Assembly: GCF_001611795.1 (NCBI RefSeq)
Contig: NZ_CP015098.1
Coordinates: 3,348,001 to 3,412,000 of the forward strand
Origin: Streptomyces qaidamensis
GTDB taxonomy: Bacteria > Actinomycetota > Actinomycetes > Streptomycetales > Streptomycetaceae
Length of the DNA: 64,000 nt
Direction: 5' to 3'
The notes under the pieces were generated by a model. That model had not been told where the DNA came from. It searched no databases and was given only the letters and a program-made list of their open reading frames with translations. Position 1 is the first letter of the stretch; each line of letters begins with the position of its first letter. Shown in pieces: positions 39,546 to 48,481 of the stretch. The position numbers were made by a program, and so were the translations under genes.

Positions 39546-40415
39546 TCATCTGAACACCGACGCCGGTGGCGCCGGCGACGCCACCGCCGCGATGTCCGTG
39601 ACGGGCGCGGCCCCTCCGGTGAAGTCCGTGAGCGTCCTGCCGTGCTCGACCCGGGCGGGATGCGGGTCGGAGGCGGCGAGGCGGGTGAGTTCGGCTGTCG
39701 GCAACGGGTGGTCGGAGGCGACCAGGACGGCGTTCCCGAAGCGCTTGCCGCGCAGCACCGCCGGATCCGCGACCAGTGCGAGCTGCCCGAAGCGGGCGGC
39801 GGCGGTGGCGATCTGGCCGCGCAGGTGCGCGAGCGGCGGTCCGTCGGCGAGGTTGGCGGCGTGGACACCGCCGGGCTTGAGGGCCCTGCGCACGTCGTCG
39901 AGGAATTCGGTCGAGGTCAGGTGGGCCGGTGTCCGGGCCCCGCTGAACACGTCGGTGATGACGAGGTCGGCCCAGCCGTCCGGCACCTTGGCGAGACCCT
40001 CGCGGGCGTCCGTGGAGCGCACCCGTATGCGCGCGTTCGGATCCAGCGGCAGCTCTCGGCGGACCAGTTGGACGAGGGGGGCGTCCCGTTCGACGACCTG
40101 CTGGGTGGAGCGGGGCCGGGTGGCGGCGACGTAGCGGGCGAGGGTGAGGGCGCCGCCGCCGAGGTGCACGGCGTGCAGGGGCCGGCCGGGCGGGGCGACG
40201 AGGTCGATCACGTGCCCGAGGCGGCGCTGGTACTCGAAGGACAGGTACGCCGGGTCGTCCAGGTCGACGTGCGACTGCGGGGCTCCGTCGATCACCAGGG
40301 TCCAGGCCCGGGGCCGCTCGCGGTCGGGGATCAGCTCGGCGAGCCCGCCGTCGACGCTCTCGACGACGGCCTCCGCACCGGCCTGTCTGCGCCGGCCGCC
40401 CTTGGACTTTCCCAT
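39546..40415 (-). CDS. Spermidine synthase-like methyltransferase-fold protein
   Basis: A 289-residue cytoplasmic protein with a Rossmann fold like polyamine synthases. HAVHLGGGALTLARYV near residue 81 is the cofactor loop, VVERDAPLVQLVR near 107 the acidic end of strand 2, and DLVITDVFSGARTPAHLTST near 152 the active-site region. Streptomyces have several such spermine/spermidine synthase homologues of unproven function. No decarboxylase neighbour supports polyamine synthesis here. Confidence 0.75.
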   Translation of the reverse strand: MGKSKGGRRRQAGAEAVVESVDGGLAELIPDRERPRAWTLVIDGAPQSHVDLDDPAYLSFEYQRRLGHVIDLVAPPGRPLHAVHLGGGALTLARYVAATRPRSTQQVVERDAPLVQLVRRELPLDPNARIRVRSTDAREGLAKVPDGWADLVITDVFSGARTPAHLTSTEFLDDVRRALKPGGVHAANLADGPPLAHLRGQIATAAARFGQLALVADPAVLRGKRFGNAVLVASDHPLPTAELTRLAASDPHPARVEHGRTLTDFTGGAAPVTDIAAVASPAPPASVFR

Positions 40416-40430
40416 GGGCTCATTATCGGG

Positions 40431-40504
40431 GTGGCCTGCTAAGCAAGGTGTACGGTCCCGCGGCCCGGTGGCCTGCTAAGCAAGGTGTACGGTCCCGCGG
40501 CCCG
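40431..40504. repeat. Two identical 37-bp tandem repeats
   Basis: The 37-bp unit beginning GTGGCCTGCTAAGCAAGGTG occurs perfectly at 40431-40467 and 40468-40504. Degenerate pieces containing CCCGCGGCCCGGTG follow to about 40540. It lies between two leftward genes and contains no gene. Copy number could vary by slippage. Confidence 0.9.
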
Positions 40505-40543
40505 GTGGGCGTGGGCCCCCGCGGCCCGGTGTCCGTGGGCGCC

Positions 40544-40939
40544 TCAGCGGCAGCTGTCCGCCGCCTTGATCATCCGGGCGGCCTCCCCCAGGGCCTCGCG
40601 CAGCACCGCGGGGTCGGTCGCCAGGTCGGCCTCGCCGGGCGGCAGCAGCCAGTCCGGGCCCGCCCGGGGGGGGTCGGGCGCCAGGGGCAGTCCGCGTCCG
40701 TCGGTCTCCGTGCAGGTGCTCCCGGGCACGTCCCACGCGGCGGCCGTCCCCGGCGGCACCAGGAAGCCGAGGGTGTCACCACCGTCGTCGTGCAGCACGG
40801 GTCCCACCGCGTCCCCTGGTCCGCGCCGCAGGATGTCGACCGCCTCCAGACCCTGCCGTGCCGGCACCGTCACCACATCGCAGCAGGCCGCCGGTGTGCC
40901 CGGCGACGTACGAGGATCGTTGATCCGGCTGGTCTCCAT
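40544..40939 (-). CDS. Small hypothetical protein resembling the PrimPol-like family member at 49.3 kb
   Basis: A 131-residue cytoplasmic protein starting at ATG 40939 after GGAGG. It reads CDVVTVPARQGLEAVDIL, then GPVLHDDGGDTLGFLVPPGT and DWLLPPGE. This order of motifs parallels the 198-residue protein at 49316, so both may be shortened members of the Streptomyces family annotated as bifunctional DNA primase/polymerase. No catalytic acidic cluster is visible. It is divergent from the regulator at 41237, and the 297-bp gap should hold both promoters. Confidence 0.6.
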   Translation of the reverse strand: METSRINDPRTSPGTPAACCDVVTVPARQGLEAVDILRRGPGDAVGPVLHDDGGDTLGFLVPPGTAAAWDVPGSTCTETDGRGLPLAPDPPRAGPDWLLPPGEADLATDPAVLREALGEAARMIKAADSCR

Positions 40940-41236
40940 CCGGCCTCCACCACGAAAAGCCCTGCTTGCACGAGCGGTCGGGAGTCGGGGGCCTCCCGGT
41001 CCGCGGAGTTCAACGCGGCAGTCCGTCAAGGGCTACGGCGGAAGTCAGCCGCAAAGAATGGCACTTCATGGCAGATCACGGATGAGATATCCGGTTTGTA
41101 GCCAAACCCAGCGTGGTGACTCCATCACAGCAGGTACGTTCTTGCTCGCCGGACACGGGGCGGACGATGCGGGCATATCGCAACAAGTCGCCCCACATCC
41201 GGCATGGTTCGACGGTTCGCACGGGAGGACCCGGCC

Positions 41237-42688
41237 ATGGCGTCGTCATCGTTGACCTCGTCTCAACCCCACCGGCCGTCACGGCCGAACCTCGTCTTCC
41301 GGCGACTGCGCGGACAGCGCTCACCGGCCGAGTTCGCCGCGGCGATCCGCCGGGCCGGGCTCGAGATCGGCGAGCAGGTCAGCTGTGACGCGCGGTACAT
41401 CGGCCGGGTCGAGTCGGGCGAGATCCGCTGCCCCAACTACGCGTACGAACGGGTGTTCCTGCACATGTTCCCAGGCCGCACGCTCACAGACCTGGGGTTC
41501 GCGCCCCGCTCGTCGGTACGCGGACGCCGGGCGCGCGAAACCGAGGGCGCGCCCCTGACGCGCACCGCGAACCCGGCGAACGCCACGAGTGAGACCAGCG
41601 GGGCGGGCGAGCCGTATGAAACGCAGAACCCGTACGACCCGCACCACCCGCACGACACCGACGAGGAGAGCGACGTGCTACGTCGCGCGTTCATGACCGG
41701 CGGAGGCGCCACGGTGGCCGCCGCCTCACTGGGGCCTGTCGGCCTCGCCCTCGACGCCGCGGCGGCGCAGCGCCCCGTGCACCGCGCCGGGGCGAGCGAC
41801 GCGGGAGCCCTGGAAGAAGCCGTCCGCAGGATCCGGCTGCTGGACGACCGGCACGGGGCCGACGGCCTCTACCGTCGCGCCGCCGCCCCGCTGCGCGCGG
41901 CCTACGCCCTGCTGGACGCCGGCACGACCCGGCAGAAGACGGCGGACCGGCTCTACTCGGGCGCCGGTGAACTGGCCATCTCCGTGGGATGGCTGGCCCA
42001 CGACTCGGGGCGCTTCGACGACGCCCGCTCGCACTACGCGGAGGCCCTCGCGACCGCCCGGATGACCGGCGACCCGGGCCTGGAGGCGCATGCCTTCTGC
42101 AACACGGCGTTCCTGGCGCGCGACGCGGGCCGGCCACGCGAGGCGGTCCGGGCGGCCCAGGCCGCGCAGCGCGTCGCCCGGCCGGTGGGCTCGGCCCGGC
42201 TGATGTCGCTGCTCGCGCTGCGCGAGGCGGGCGGCTGGGCGGGGCTCGCCGACCGCGTCGGCTGCGAACAGGCACTGGCCCGGGCGCAGGCCTTCTTCGA
42301 GCGGGGCTCCTCGGACGCCGACCCGGAGTGGATGAGCTTCTACGGGGAGGCCGAACTGGAGGGCCTGGAGGCGCAGTGCTGGTCCACGCTCGGGGACTGG
42401 CCCCGGGCGGCGCGGCACGCGCGCCGGGCCGCCGGGCTGCAGGATCCGCACTTCACCCGGAACATCGCCCTCTACACGGCTGAGCTGGCGGACGACCTCG
42501 CCCGCGGGGGCCGGCCGGACGAAGCGGCGGTGACAGGGATGCGGGTGCTGGATCTGCTGGAGGAGGTCCAGTCGTCCCGGGTGCAGACGATGCTGGCGGC
42601 GACGGCGCGCGTGCTGCTGCCGCACCGCAGGGCCTCCGGGGTGTCGGCGTTTTTGGAGAGGCACGCCTCGTCGGCGCGCACGGCCTGA
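41237..42688 (+). CDS. HTH regulator with Tat-like segment and TPR-like C-terminus
   Basis: A 483-residue protein. Residues 15-85 form a helix-turn-helix-like domain (LRGQRSPAEFAAAIRRAG, RYIGRVESGEIRCPNYAYER). A low-complexity linker leads to LRRAFMTGGGATVAAASLG near 155, which looks like a twin-arginine signal in the middle of the chain. The C-terminal 300 residues are helical repeats of TPR type. Such architecture recurs in Streptomyces transcription regulators. ATG 41237 follows GGGAGGACC. Targets are unknown, with the divergent small gene the first candidate. Confidence 0.75.
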   Translation: MASSSLTSSQPHRPSRPNLVFRRLRGQRSPAEFAAAIRRAGLEIGEQVSCDARYIGRVESGEIRCPNYAYERVFLHMFPGRTLTDLGFAPRSSVRGRRARETEGAPLTRTANPANATSETSGAGEPYETQNPYDPHHPHDTDEESDVLRRAFMTGGGATVAAASLGPVGLALDAAAAQRPVHRAGASDAGALEEAVRRIRLLDDRHGADGLYRRAAAPLRAAYALLDAGTTRQKTADRLYSGAGELAISVGWLAHDSGRFDDARSHYAEALATARMTGDPGLEAHAFCNTAFLARDAGRPREAVRAAQAAQRVARPVGSARLMSLLALREAGGWAGLADRVGCEQALARAQAFFERGSSDADPEWMSFYGEAELEGLEAQCWSTLGDWPRAARHARRAAGLQDPHFTRNIALYTAELADDLARGGRPDEAAVTGMRVLDLLEEVQSSRVQTMLAATARVLLPHRRASGVSAFLERHASSARTA

Positions 42689-42704
42689 GGGGCTGTGGCG
42701 AACG

Positions 42705-43328
42705 TCACGCCTGCCGCGCGACGCCCGGCACGCCCTGGGCCAGGTGCCCCAGGTCGTTCCAGCTCTCGATCGCCGGCTCCCCGTAGGCCCAGCCCAGCAC
42801 CGACAGCGATGTGGGGTTCAGCCGGATCCGGGCCGCGAAGTCGATCGGGAGGCCCAGCCACCGTGCCCCGATGGAGCGCAGGATGTGCCCGTGGGCGAAG
42901 ACCAGGACGTCGCGGTCCTCGGAGCGGGCCCAGGAGACCACTTCGTCGGCCCGGGCCGTGACCTCGGCGAGCGACTCCCCGCCCGGCACACCGTCGCGCC
43001 AGATCAGCCAGCCGGGCCGGACGGCCTGGATGTCCGCGGGGGTCATGCCCTCGTACGCCCCGTAGTCCCACTCCAGCAACGCGTCCCAGGTGCGCGCGCG
43101 GTCGCCGAAGCCGGCCAGTTCGCAGGTCTCACGCGCGCGTGCCAGCGGGCTGGTGCGGATCTCGACGCCGGCCAGGCCGTCGTACGGCGCCCGGTGCAGG
43201 CGCTCGCCCAGCCGCTCGGCGCCGCGTCGGCCCTCCTCCAGGAGCGGCACATCCGTCCTGCCCGTGTGCTTGCCGGACAGGGACCACTCGGTCTGTCCGT
43301 GGCGGGCCAGCAGGATGCGCGCGGCCAT
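42705..43328 (-). CDS. Histidine phosphatase (phosphoglycerate mutase-like)
   Basis: A 207-residue cytoplasmic phosphatase of the RHG superfamily. The catalytic motif LARHGQTEW is at residues 7-15, the acid residue region [11 protein letters not shown] near 84 and the second histidine in FAHGHILR near 144. Broad-specificity phosphatases of this size act on sugar phosphates and similar metabolites; the substrate cannot be assigned. ATG 43328 starts [11 protein letters not shown]. Confidence 0.88.
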   Translation of the reverse strand: MAARILLARHGQTEWSLSGKHTGRTDVPLLEEGRRGAERLGERLHRAPYDGLAGVEIRTSPLARARETCELAGFGDRARTWDALLEWDYGAYEGMTPADIQAVRPGWLIWRDGVPGGESLAEVTARADEVVSWARSEDRDVLVFAHGHILRSIGARWLGLPIDFAARIRLNPTSLSVLGWAYGEPAIESWNDLGHLAQGVPGVARQA

Positions 43329-43529
43329 GGGGCACCTTTCCGGAAGAACAACGCGAGAAGAACGACACGTGGGGAACTCCTCCATCATCGCGCACGCCCC
43401 CCGCGGGCAACCCGGGGGGCGATCTCTGCGTCTTTGAGGGCCGGAGGCGCCCCCCGGGGCGCGGGTCCACGCCGTAAAGTGGCACGGCCGACCGGGCTAC
43501 GCGTGATGACGAAGGGGGAGGACGATCGG

Positions 43530-44483
43530 ATGCAGCACACCGAGACACCGGGCACCGAGGCGGCCCCCGCGCCCAGGCTGCGCTGGTGGACCGAGCTGCC
43601 GCTGATCCTTCTGGTGTACGGGTTCTACTCGGCCGGCCGGCTCCTCGCCCGCGGCGACGTCTCCGGCGCCGTCGACCACGGTCTGATGATCCTGCGCTTC
43701 GAGAAGGCGCTGTACCTCAACTTCGAGAACCCGCTCAACCGCCTCTTCACGCGCGAGGCCTGGATCGGCATACCCGCCGACTTCTGGTACGCGTCGCTGC
43801 ACTACCTGGTCACACCGGTGGTCCTGGTGTGGCTCTTCCGCTCCCGGGCCGTGCGCTACCGCGCCGCCCGCACCTGGCTCATGACGTCCACCCTCATCGG
43901 CCTGATCGGCTTCACCCTGCTGCCGACCTGCCCGCCCCGGCTCCTCGACGCGAGCCACGGCTTCGTGGACACGATGGCGCAGTACAGCTCGTACGGCTGG
44001 TGGGGCGGCGCCGCGAGCGCACCGCGCGGCATGGGGGACATGACCAACCAGTACGCGGCCATGCCGAGTCTGCACGTGGGCTGGGCCCTGTGGTGCGGGG
44101 TGATGCTGTGGCGCTTCGGCGGTACGCGCGCGGCGAAGGCGGCCGGTGTCGCCTATCCCCTGATCACGACGATCGTGGTCATGGGCACCGCCAACCACTA
44201 CTTCCTCGACGCGGTCGCGGGCGCGGCCGTCATGGGCGTCGGACTGCTGCTGGCACCCGCCGTGATGCGCACCTCGGACCGTCTCAAGGCGCGGTTCGTG
44301 CCGCGCGTCGCACCGGTCGCGGTGGACTCTTCCGCCGCAGGTTCCTCGATTGTCAGTGCCGGATGCCAGACTTCCGCGGGTGAGCGAATTCCACGGCAGC
44401 GCGAGGCGCGGCACGGATCCGGAGCCGAGCCGGGTGCCTCCCCCAAGGACGCGGGGGACGGCGCTCCGGCAGCAGCTCGCTGA
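43530..44483 (+). CDS. PAP2-family integral membrane phosphatase/transferase
   Basis: A 317-residue protein with about six membrane helices. PSLHVGWALWCG near residue 185 and NHYFLDAVAGA near 227 are the second and third motifs of the PAP2/inositol phosphorylceramide synthase group, supplying two catalytic histidines and an aspartate. It likely acts on a membrane lipid phosphate. ATG 43530 follows GGGGGAGGAC. Its last 60 residues are hydrophilic and overlap the start of the downstream nuclease gene, which is unusual. Confidence 0.85.
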   Translation: MQHTETPGTEAAPAPRLRWWTELPLILLVYGFYSAGRLLARGDVSGAVDHGLMILRFEKALYLNFENPLNRLFTREAWIGIPADFWYASLHYLVTPVVLVWLFRSRAVRYRAARTWLMTSTLIGLIGFTLLPTCPPRLLDASHGFVDTMAQYSSYGWWGGAASAPRGMGDMTNQYAAMPSLHVGWALWCGVMLWRFGGTRAAKAAGVAYPLITTIVVMGTANHYFLDAVAGAAVMGVGLLLAPAVMRTSDRLKARFVPRVAPVAVDSSAAGSSIVSAGCQTSAGERIPRQREARHGSGAEPGASPKDAGDGAPAAAR

Positions 44484-45567
44484 GCTGCGCGGGCCCGACG
44501 TACCCGCGAAGGCACTGGACGCGCGTGCCCTGGCGGCGCTGGCCGCCAACCCCGGTTGTGCGCGGCGCGCGATCCTCGACGGCGCCGGGGTGAACAAGAC
44601 GGCCCTGGCGAGCGCGCTGGGTTCGCCGTCGGCGTTCGGGCAGTCGCAGTTCGCGCTCACCAGAGGCAACGCCTTCGAGGCGAAGGTCAAGGCCGACGGC
44701 GGCGCGGAGCTGCTGCGGCTGGTGCACGAGAAGCTCGACCGATCCGCCGAGCCGCCCGCCGACGCGCGCGTGCCCGACCTGACGGCTTCCGGCCCCCAGG
44801 GCCGCACTGCCCGTACGGAGCTGGAGCTGCGGGAGGCCGCCGCGCATCCGGGCGCGTGGACGCTGCTCGACCATCCGATGCTCGCGCTGGACGTCGCGGG
44901 CTCCCCCGCTTTCCTTGAGCCGGACGCGGTGGTGGTCCATCCGGACGGCGGCTGGACGGTCGTGGAGATCAAGTCCTTCCCGCTGCTGGACGGTTCGGCG
45001 GACCCGGCGAAGGTCGGGGCCGCGGCCCGGCAGGCGGCGGTGTACGTGCTGGCCCTGGAGGAGGTCGCGGCCCGTCTCGCTCCGGAAGGGGCCCCGGCCC
45101 CGCGGGTGCGGCACCGGATCCTGCTGGTGTGCCCCCGGGACTTCTCCAACCTGCCGGCCGCGTCCGCCGTCGACATCCGCAAGCAGCGGGCGGTCACGGC
45201 CCGTCAGCTGGCCCGGCTGACCCGCATCGAGGACATCGCCGACGCGCTTCCCGAGGGCACCTGCTTCTCGCCGGAACTGCCCGTCGAGGAGCTGACCGCG
45301 GCCGTGGAGTCGGTCCCGGCGACCTACGCGCCCGAGTGCCTGTCCGCATGCGAGCTGGCCTTCCACTGCCGGTCCCGGTCCCGCCGGGAGGGCGCGGTGA
45401 CCACGCTCGGGCGTCCGGTCCGTGCGGAGCTGGGCGGTCTGACGACCGTCGAGGAGGTCCTCGCGGCCGCGCGCGGCGAGGCGGGCGATCCCGGCGACCC
45501 GGCCGTGGCGGCCCTGCGGCGGGCGGCCGCCCTGCGCGCCGAGGCACTGGAGGCGGCGTGTCGCTGA
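44380..45567 (+). CDS. RecB/Cas4-type PD-(D/E)XK nuclease with Fe-S cysteines
   Basis: A 395-residue protein that looks like an iron-sulfur RecB-family exonuclease. RGNAFE near residue 95-100 resembles motif I; PDAVVV (Asp182) and VVEIKSF (Glu196, Lys198) form the PD-(D/E)XK core; QAAVY (Gln218, Tyr222) matches the QxxxY motif. Cys60 and the cluster ECLSACELAFHC (Cys320, 324, 330) have the layout of the 4Fe-4S staple in Cas4, AddB and Dna2. GTG 44380 is a compromise: TTG 44350 or GTG 44434 (with GGAG nine bases upstream) are possible. It overlaps the next gene by 10 bp. Confidence 0.75.
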   Translation: MSEFHGSARRGTDPEPSRVPPPRTRGTALRQQLAELRGPDVPAKALDARALAALAANPGCARRAILDGAGVNKTALASALGSPSAFGQSQFALTRGNAFEAKVKADGGAELLRLVHEKLDRSAEPPADARVPDLTASGPQGRTARTELELREAAAHPGAWTLLDHPMLALDVAGSPAFLEPDAVVVHPDGGWTVVEIKSFPLLDGSADPAKVGAAARQAAVYVLALEEVAARLAPEGAPAPRVRHRILLVCPRDFSNLPAASAVDIRKQRAVTARQLARLTRIEDIADALPEGTCFSPELPVEELTAAVESVPATYAPECLSACELAFHCRSRSRREGAVTTLGRPVRAELGGLTTVEEVLAAARGEAGDPGDPAVAALRRAAALRAEALEAACR

Positions 45568-47150
45568 TCTCCACCCTGGCCCGGCTCGAAGCCGTCAGCA
45601 CGGGCCGCGCCCAGCCCGCCGCCACCGTCCGGCACCGTCATCTCGGCGACCGCCCGCTGGTGTTGGTGCCGCTGATCACCGCCGGTGAGGCCGGCGCCCC
45701 GCTCGGCGCGCTGGTCGGCACCGACCGGGACGCACCGCGCCTGCTGGCCGTCCCGCAGCCCCGTGACCGCGACCTCAGGTTCGCATTCCTGGCCGAACTG
45801 GCCGGCGTCGTGCTGCCGTACATCGACTCCTACGCCGAATCCGTGGAGGCCGCCGAGCGCACCGAGACCGACCCCGAGACCGGCAAGCGCGTCAAGGTCG
45901 AGGTCGACCTGTGCGCGGACGCGCCGCAGCTGATCGTGCCGAGCCGCGCGGGCATCGACCTCGTGCGGCTGCTCGGGCGCTCGACGCGGTTCCGGCGTAC
46001 GGCCGAGCAGGATCCGGAGGCCCCCTACCCGGCGCCGCCCCGGGTGCCGCTGCTCGGGCGGTGGCTGACGCACTTCGGGGAGCGGGCCCGAGTGCCCGGC
46101 TCCTCGCTGCTGCTGGCGATGACCGACCTCCTGGGCCGGCACTGGGTGACCGGGCAGTCCACCCTGGAGGACCAGCACCTGGGGGCCCTGCTGGCCTGGA
46201 TCGACCCGCCGGAGGGCGTCACCGGCGCCGAGGCCGCGCTGCGGGCCGAGCTGGAGCGGGACGCGCAGGGGCAGCTGACGTGCCCGCCGGCCGGCCCGGC
46301 CACCGACCCGGCGTTCGACAACAAGCTGCTCGCCCCGGCCATCGAGCGCTACGACCGGGCCCGCACCGCCCTCGCCGCCGCGGAGGACGGCCTGGAGGCG
46401 GACGACCGGCTCGGGGCGCTGACCGCCGCCGAGCGGGAGATCCGCGACCTGGTGCTCAGCCGCACCCGGCCCACCTGGGACGCGGTCTGGCGGGGCCTGG
46501 ACCTGCTGCGGGAGCTGCCCGAGGGGGCGCGGGTCGAGGAGCGGTGGACGCGTGACCGCTGGTCGTTCACCGGCCACCGCGACCGGGTGCTGGCCGGGGA
46601 GCCCCCGCAGCCGCGCCGCGACGACGCGGTCACCGCGGCGAACAAGCTCGCCACGCGCGAGCGCGAGCAGGCCCGGCTGGAGGCGCAGGAGGCCCTCGAC
46701 GACCCGCTGGTGATGGCGGGCCGGCGGCTGTCCGGGGAGGCGTTCTCGGGTGAGGTCACCGATGTCGTGATGGCGTACAGCGACGGCAAGCGGCCGAGCC
46801 CCCGCCCCCTGGTCACGGTGCGTACGGACGACCGGCCGCAGCTCGGCGAGCGGACGAAGGTGTACCGGTCGCTGGGCGGGAAGCCGCAGTCCGCTGAGTT
46901 CGTGGCCCACGAGGAGGACGGCGCGTACGTCGTGCTGCGGGTCCTCGACAAGATGGGCCGCGGCAAGGAGCCCGAGCCGGGTTCGGTGCCGGAGAAGGGC
47001 GACCGGGTCTGCTTCACGCTCTTCGAGCACGAGCAGCGGGGCGGCGCGAAGCTGCCCGACCCGGAGGAGACGCCGTGGACGCACGGCGGGCCGCCAGGTG
47101 AGGCGGCCCTGGAGGCGGCCGACCCGGTGACCGAGGAGGATGTGCTGTGA
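45558..47150 (+). CDS. Uncharacterised protein between nuclease and helicase
   Basis: A 530-residue cytoplasmic protein of unknown family. The N-terminal 300 residues are mixed alpha/beta, residues about 365-405 form a charged helix (NKLATREREQARLEAQEALD), and the last 120 look like a beta-barrel (LVTVRTDDRPQLGERTKVYR, VCFTLFEHEQRGG). Such a barrel is reminiscent of the 1B domain that precedes the motor in UPF1/Dna2-type helicases; that comparison is inference. The GTG start lies inside the nuclease gene and the stop overlaps the helicase GTG, so the three are made together. Confidence 0.7.
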   Translation: MSLISTLARLEAVSTGRAQPAATVRHRHLGDRPLVLVPLITAGEAGAPLGALVGTDRDAPRLLAVPQPRDRDLRFAFLAELAGVVLPYIDSYAESVEAAERTETDPETGKRVKVEVDLCADAPQLIVPSRAGIDLVRLLGRSTRFRRTAEQDPEAPYPAPPRVPLLGRWLTHFGERARVPGSSLLLAMTDLLGRHWVTGQSTLEDQHLGALLAWIDPPEGVTGAEAALRAELERDAQGQLTCPPAGPATDPAFDNKLLAPAIERYDRARTALAAAEDGLEADDRLGALTAAEREIRDLVLSRTRPTWDAVWRGLDLLRELPEGARVEERWTRDRWSFTGHRDRVLAGEPPQPRRDDAVTAANKLATREREQARLEAQEALDDPLVMAGRRLSGEAFSGEVTDVVMAYSDGKRPSPRPLVTVRTDDRPQLGERTKVYRSLGGKPQSAEFVAHEEDGAYVVLRVLDKMGRGKEPEPGSVPEKGDRVCFTLFEHEQRGGAKLPDPEETPWTHGGPPGEAALEAADPVTEEDVL

Positions 47151-48481
47151 CCACGGTGTTCGACCCCTCGGCCGCCGCGGGGCGGGCCACCGACGCGATC
47201 CTGCGCGACACGCTGCACGGCACCGCGCGCGGGGTCGTCGTGGACTCGCCGCCGGGCGCCGGCAAGTCCACGCTGGTGGTCCGCGCGGCGCTGGAACTGG
47301 CGGAAGCCGGCCACCCGTTGATGGTGGTCGCGCAGACCAACGCCCAGGTCGACGATCTGGTCCTGCGGCTCGCCGAGAAGAATCCGGAGCTGCCGGTGGG
47401 CCGACTGCACAGCAGCGACTCCGACCCGTACGACAAGGCGCTCGACGGCCTGGAGAACGTCCGCAAGTCGGCCAAGGCGGCCGACCTCGCCGGGCTGGCC
47501 GTGGTGATCTCGACGGCGGCGAAGTGGGCGCACGTCAAGATCGACGAGCCGTGGCGGCACGCGATCGTCGACGAGGCGTACCAGATGCGGTCCGACTCGC
47601 TGCTCGCGGTGGCCGGGCTCTTCGAGCGGGCGCTGTTCGTGGGGGACCCGGGGCAGCTGGATCCGTTCGCGATCGTGGGCAGCGAGCAGTGGGCGGGTCT
47701 GGCGTACGACCCGTCGGCCTCGGCGGTGACGACCCTGCTCGCGCACAACCCGGACCTGCCCCAGCACCGTCTGCCGGTCTCCTGGCGGCTTCCGGCCTCG
47801 GCGGCGCCCCTGGTCTCGGACGCGTTCTACCCGTACACGCCGTTCCACAGCGGCACCGGCCCCGGCGACCGGACCCTGGCCTTCGGCGTGCCGTCGGACG
47901 GCTCGGGCCCCGACCGGGTGATCGACGAGGCGGCCGTGTCGGGCTGGGGCCTGCTGGAGCTGCCCGCCCGGCACACTCCGCGCACGGACCCGGAGGCGGT
48001 CGGGGCGGTGGCCACCGTCGTACGGCGGCTGCTGGACCGGGCGGGTGCGGCGACCTCGGAACGTTCCCCGGTCCCCTCGCCCCTCACCGCCGACCGGATC
48101 GCCGTCGGCACGGCCCACCGGGACCAGGCGGCCGCGGTCCGAGCGGCGCTGGCCGGCCTGGGCGTCACCGATGTGGTCGTGGACACGGCGAACCGGCTGC
48201 AGGGCCGGGAGTACGACGTCACGGTGGTCCTGCACCCCCTCTCCGGCCGCCCCGACGCCACGGCCTTCCACCTGGAGACGGGCCGCCTCTGCGTCCTGGC
48301 CTCCCGTCACCGGCACGCCTGCATCGTGGTCTGCCGAGCGGGGGTGACCGACCTGCTGGACGACTATCCGTCGACGGAGCCGGTGCAACTGGGGACGGTG
48401 GTGAAGTTCCCGGACGGCTGGGAGGCGAACCACGCGGTGCTGGCGCACCTGGCGGAACACCGGGTGGCGTGGCGGCCGTGA
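47147..48481 (+). CDS. Superfamily 1 helicase, UPF1/Dna2-like
   Basis: A 444-residue ATP-dependent helicase or translocase. Motif I is SPPGAGKST with Lys40, motif Ia VVAQTNAQVDDL near 60-71, motif II VDEAYQM (Asp142, Glu143), motif III FVGDPGQLDPF near 164-174, motif V NRLQGREYDVTVV near 350 and motif VI LASRHRHACIVV near 385. It is compact, lacking the long insertions of UvrD or RecB. It starts with a GTG overlapping the upstream stop. Together with the Fe-S nuclease it could form a split Dna2/AddAB-like machine. Confidence 0.82.
   Translation: MTTVFDPSAAAGRATDAILRDTLHGTARGVVVDSPPGAGKSTLVVRAALELAEAGHPLMVVAQTNAQVDDLVLRLAEKNPELPVGRLHSSDSDPYDKALDGLENVRKSAKAADLAGLAVVISTAAKWAHVKIDEPWRHAIVDEAYQMRSDSLLAVAGLFERALFVGDPGQLDPFAIVGSEQWAGLAYDPSASAVTTLLAHNPDLPQHRLPVSWRLPASAAPLVSDAFYPYTPFHSGTGPGDRTLAFGVPSDGSGPDRVIDEAAVSGWGLLELPARHTPRTDPEAVGAVATVVRRLLDRAGAATSERSPVPSPLTADRIAVGTAHRDQAAAVRAALAGLGVTDVVVDTANRLQGREYDVTVVLHPLSGRPDATAFHLETGRLCVLASRHRHACIVVCRAGVTDLLDDYPSTEPVQLGTVVKFPDGWEANHAVLAHLAEHRVAWRP

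Noticed and set aside
40448..41255. Rightward frames across the 37-bp repeat
   Set aside because: Composition comes from the tandem repeat and there is no ribosome site or domain; the leftward gene with GGAGG is the better reading.
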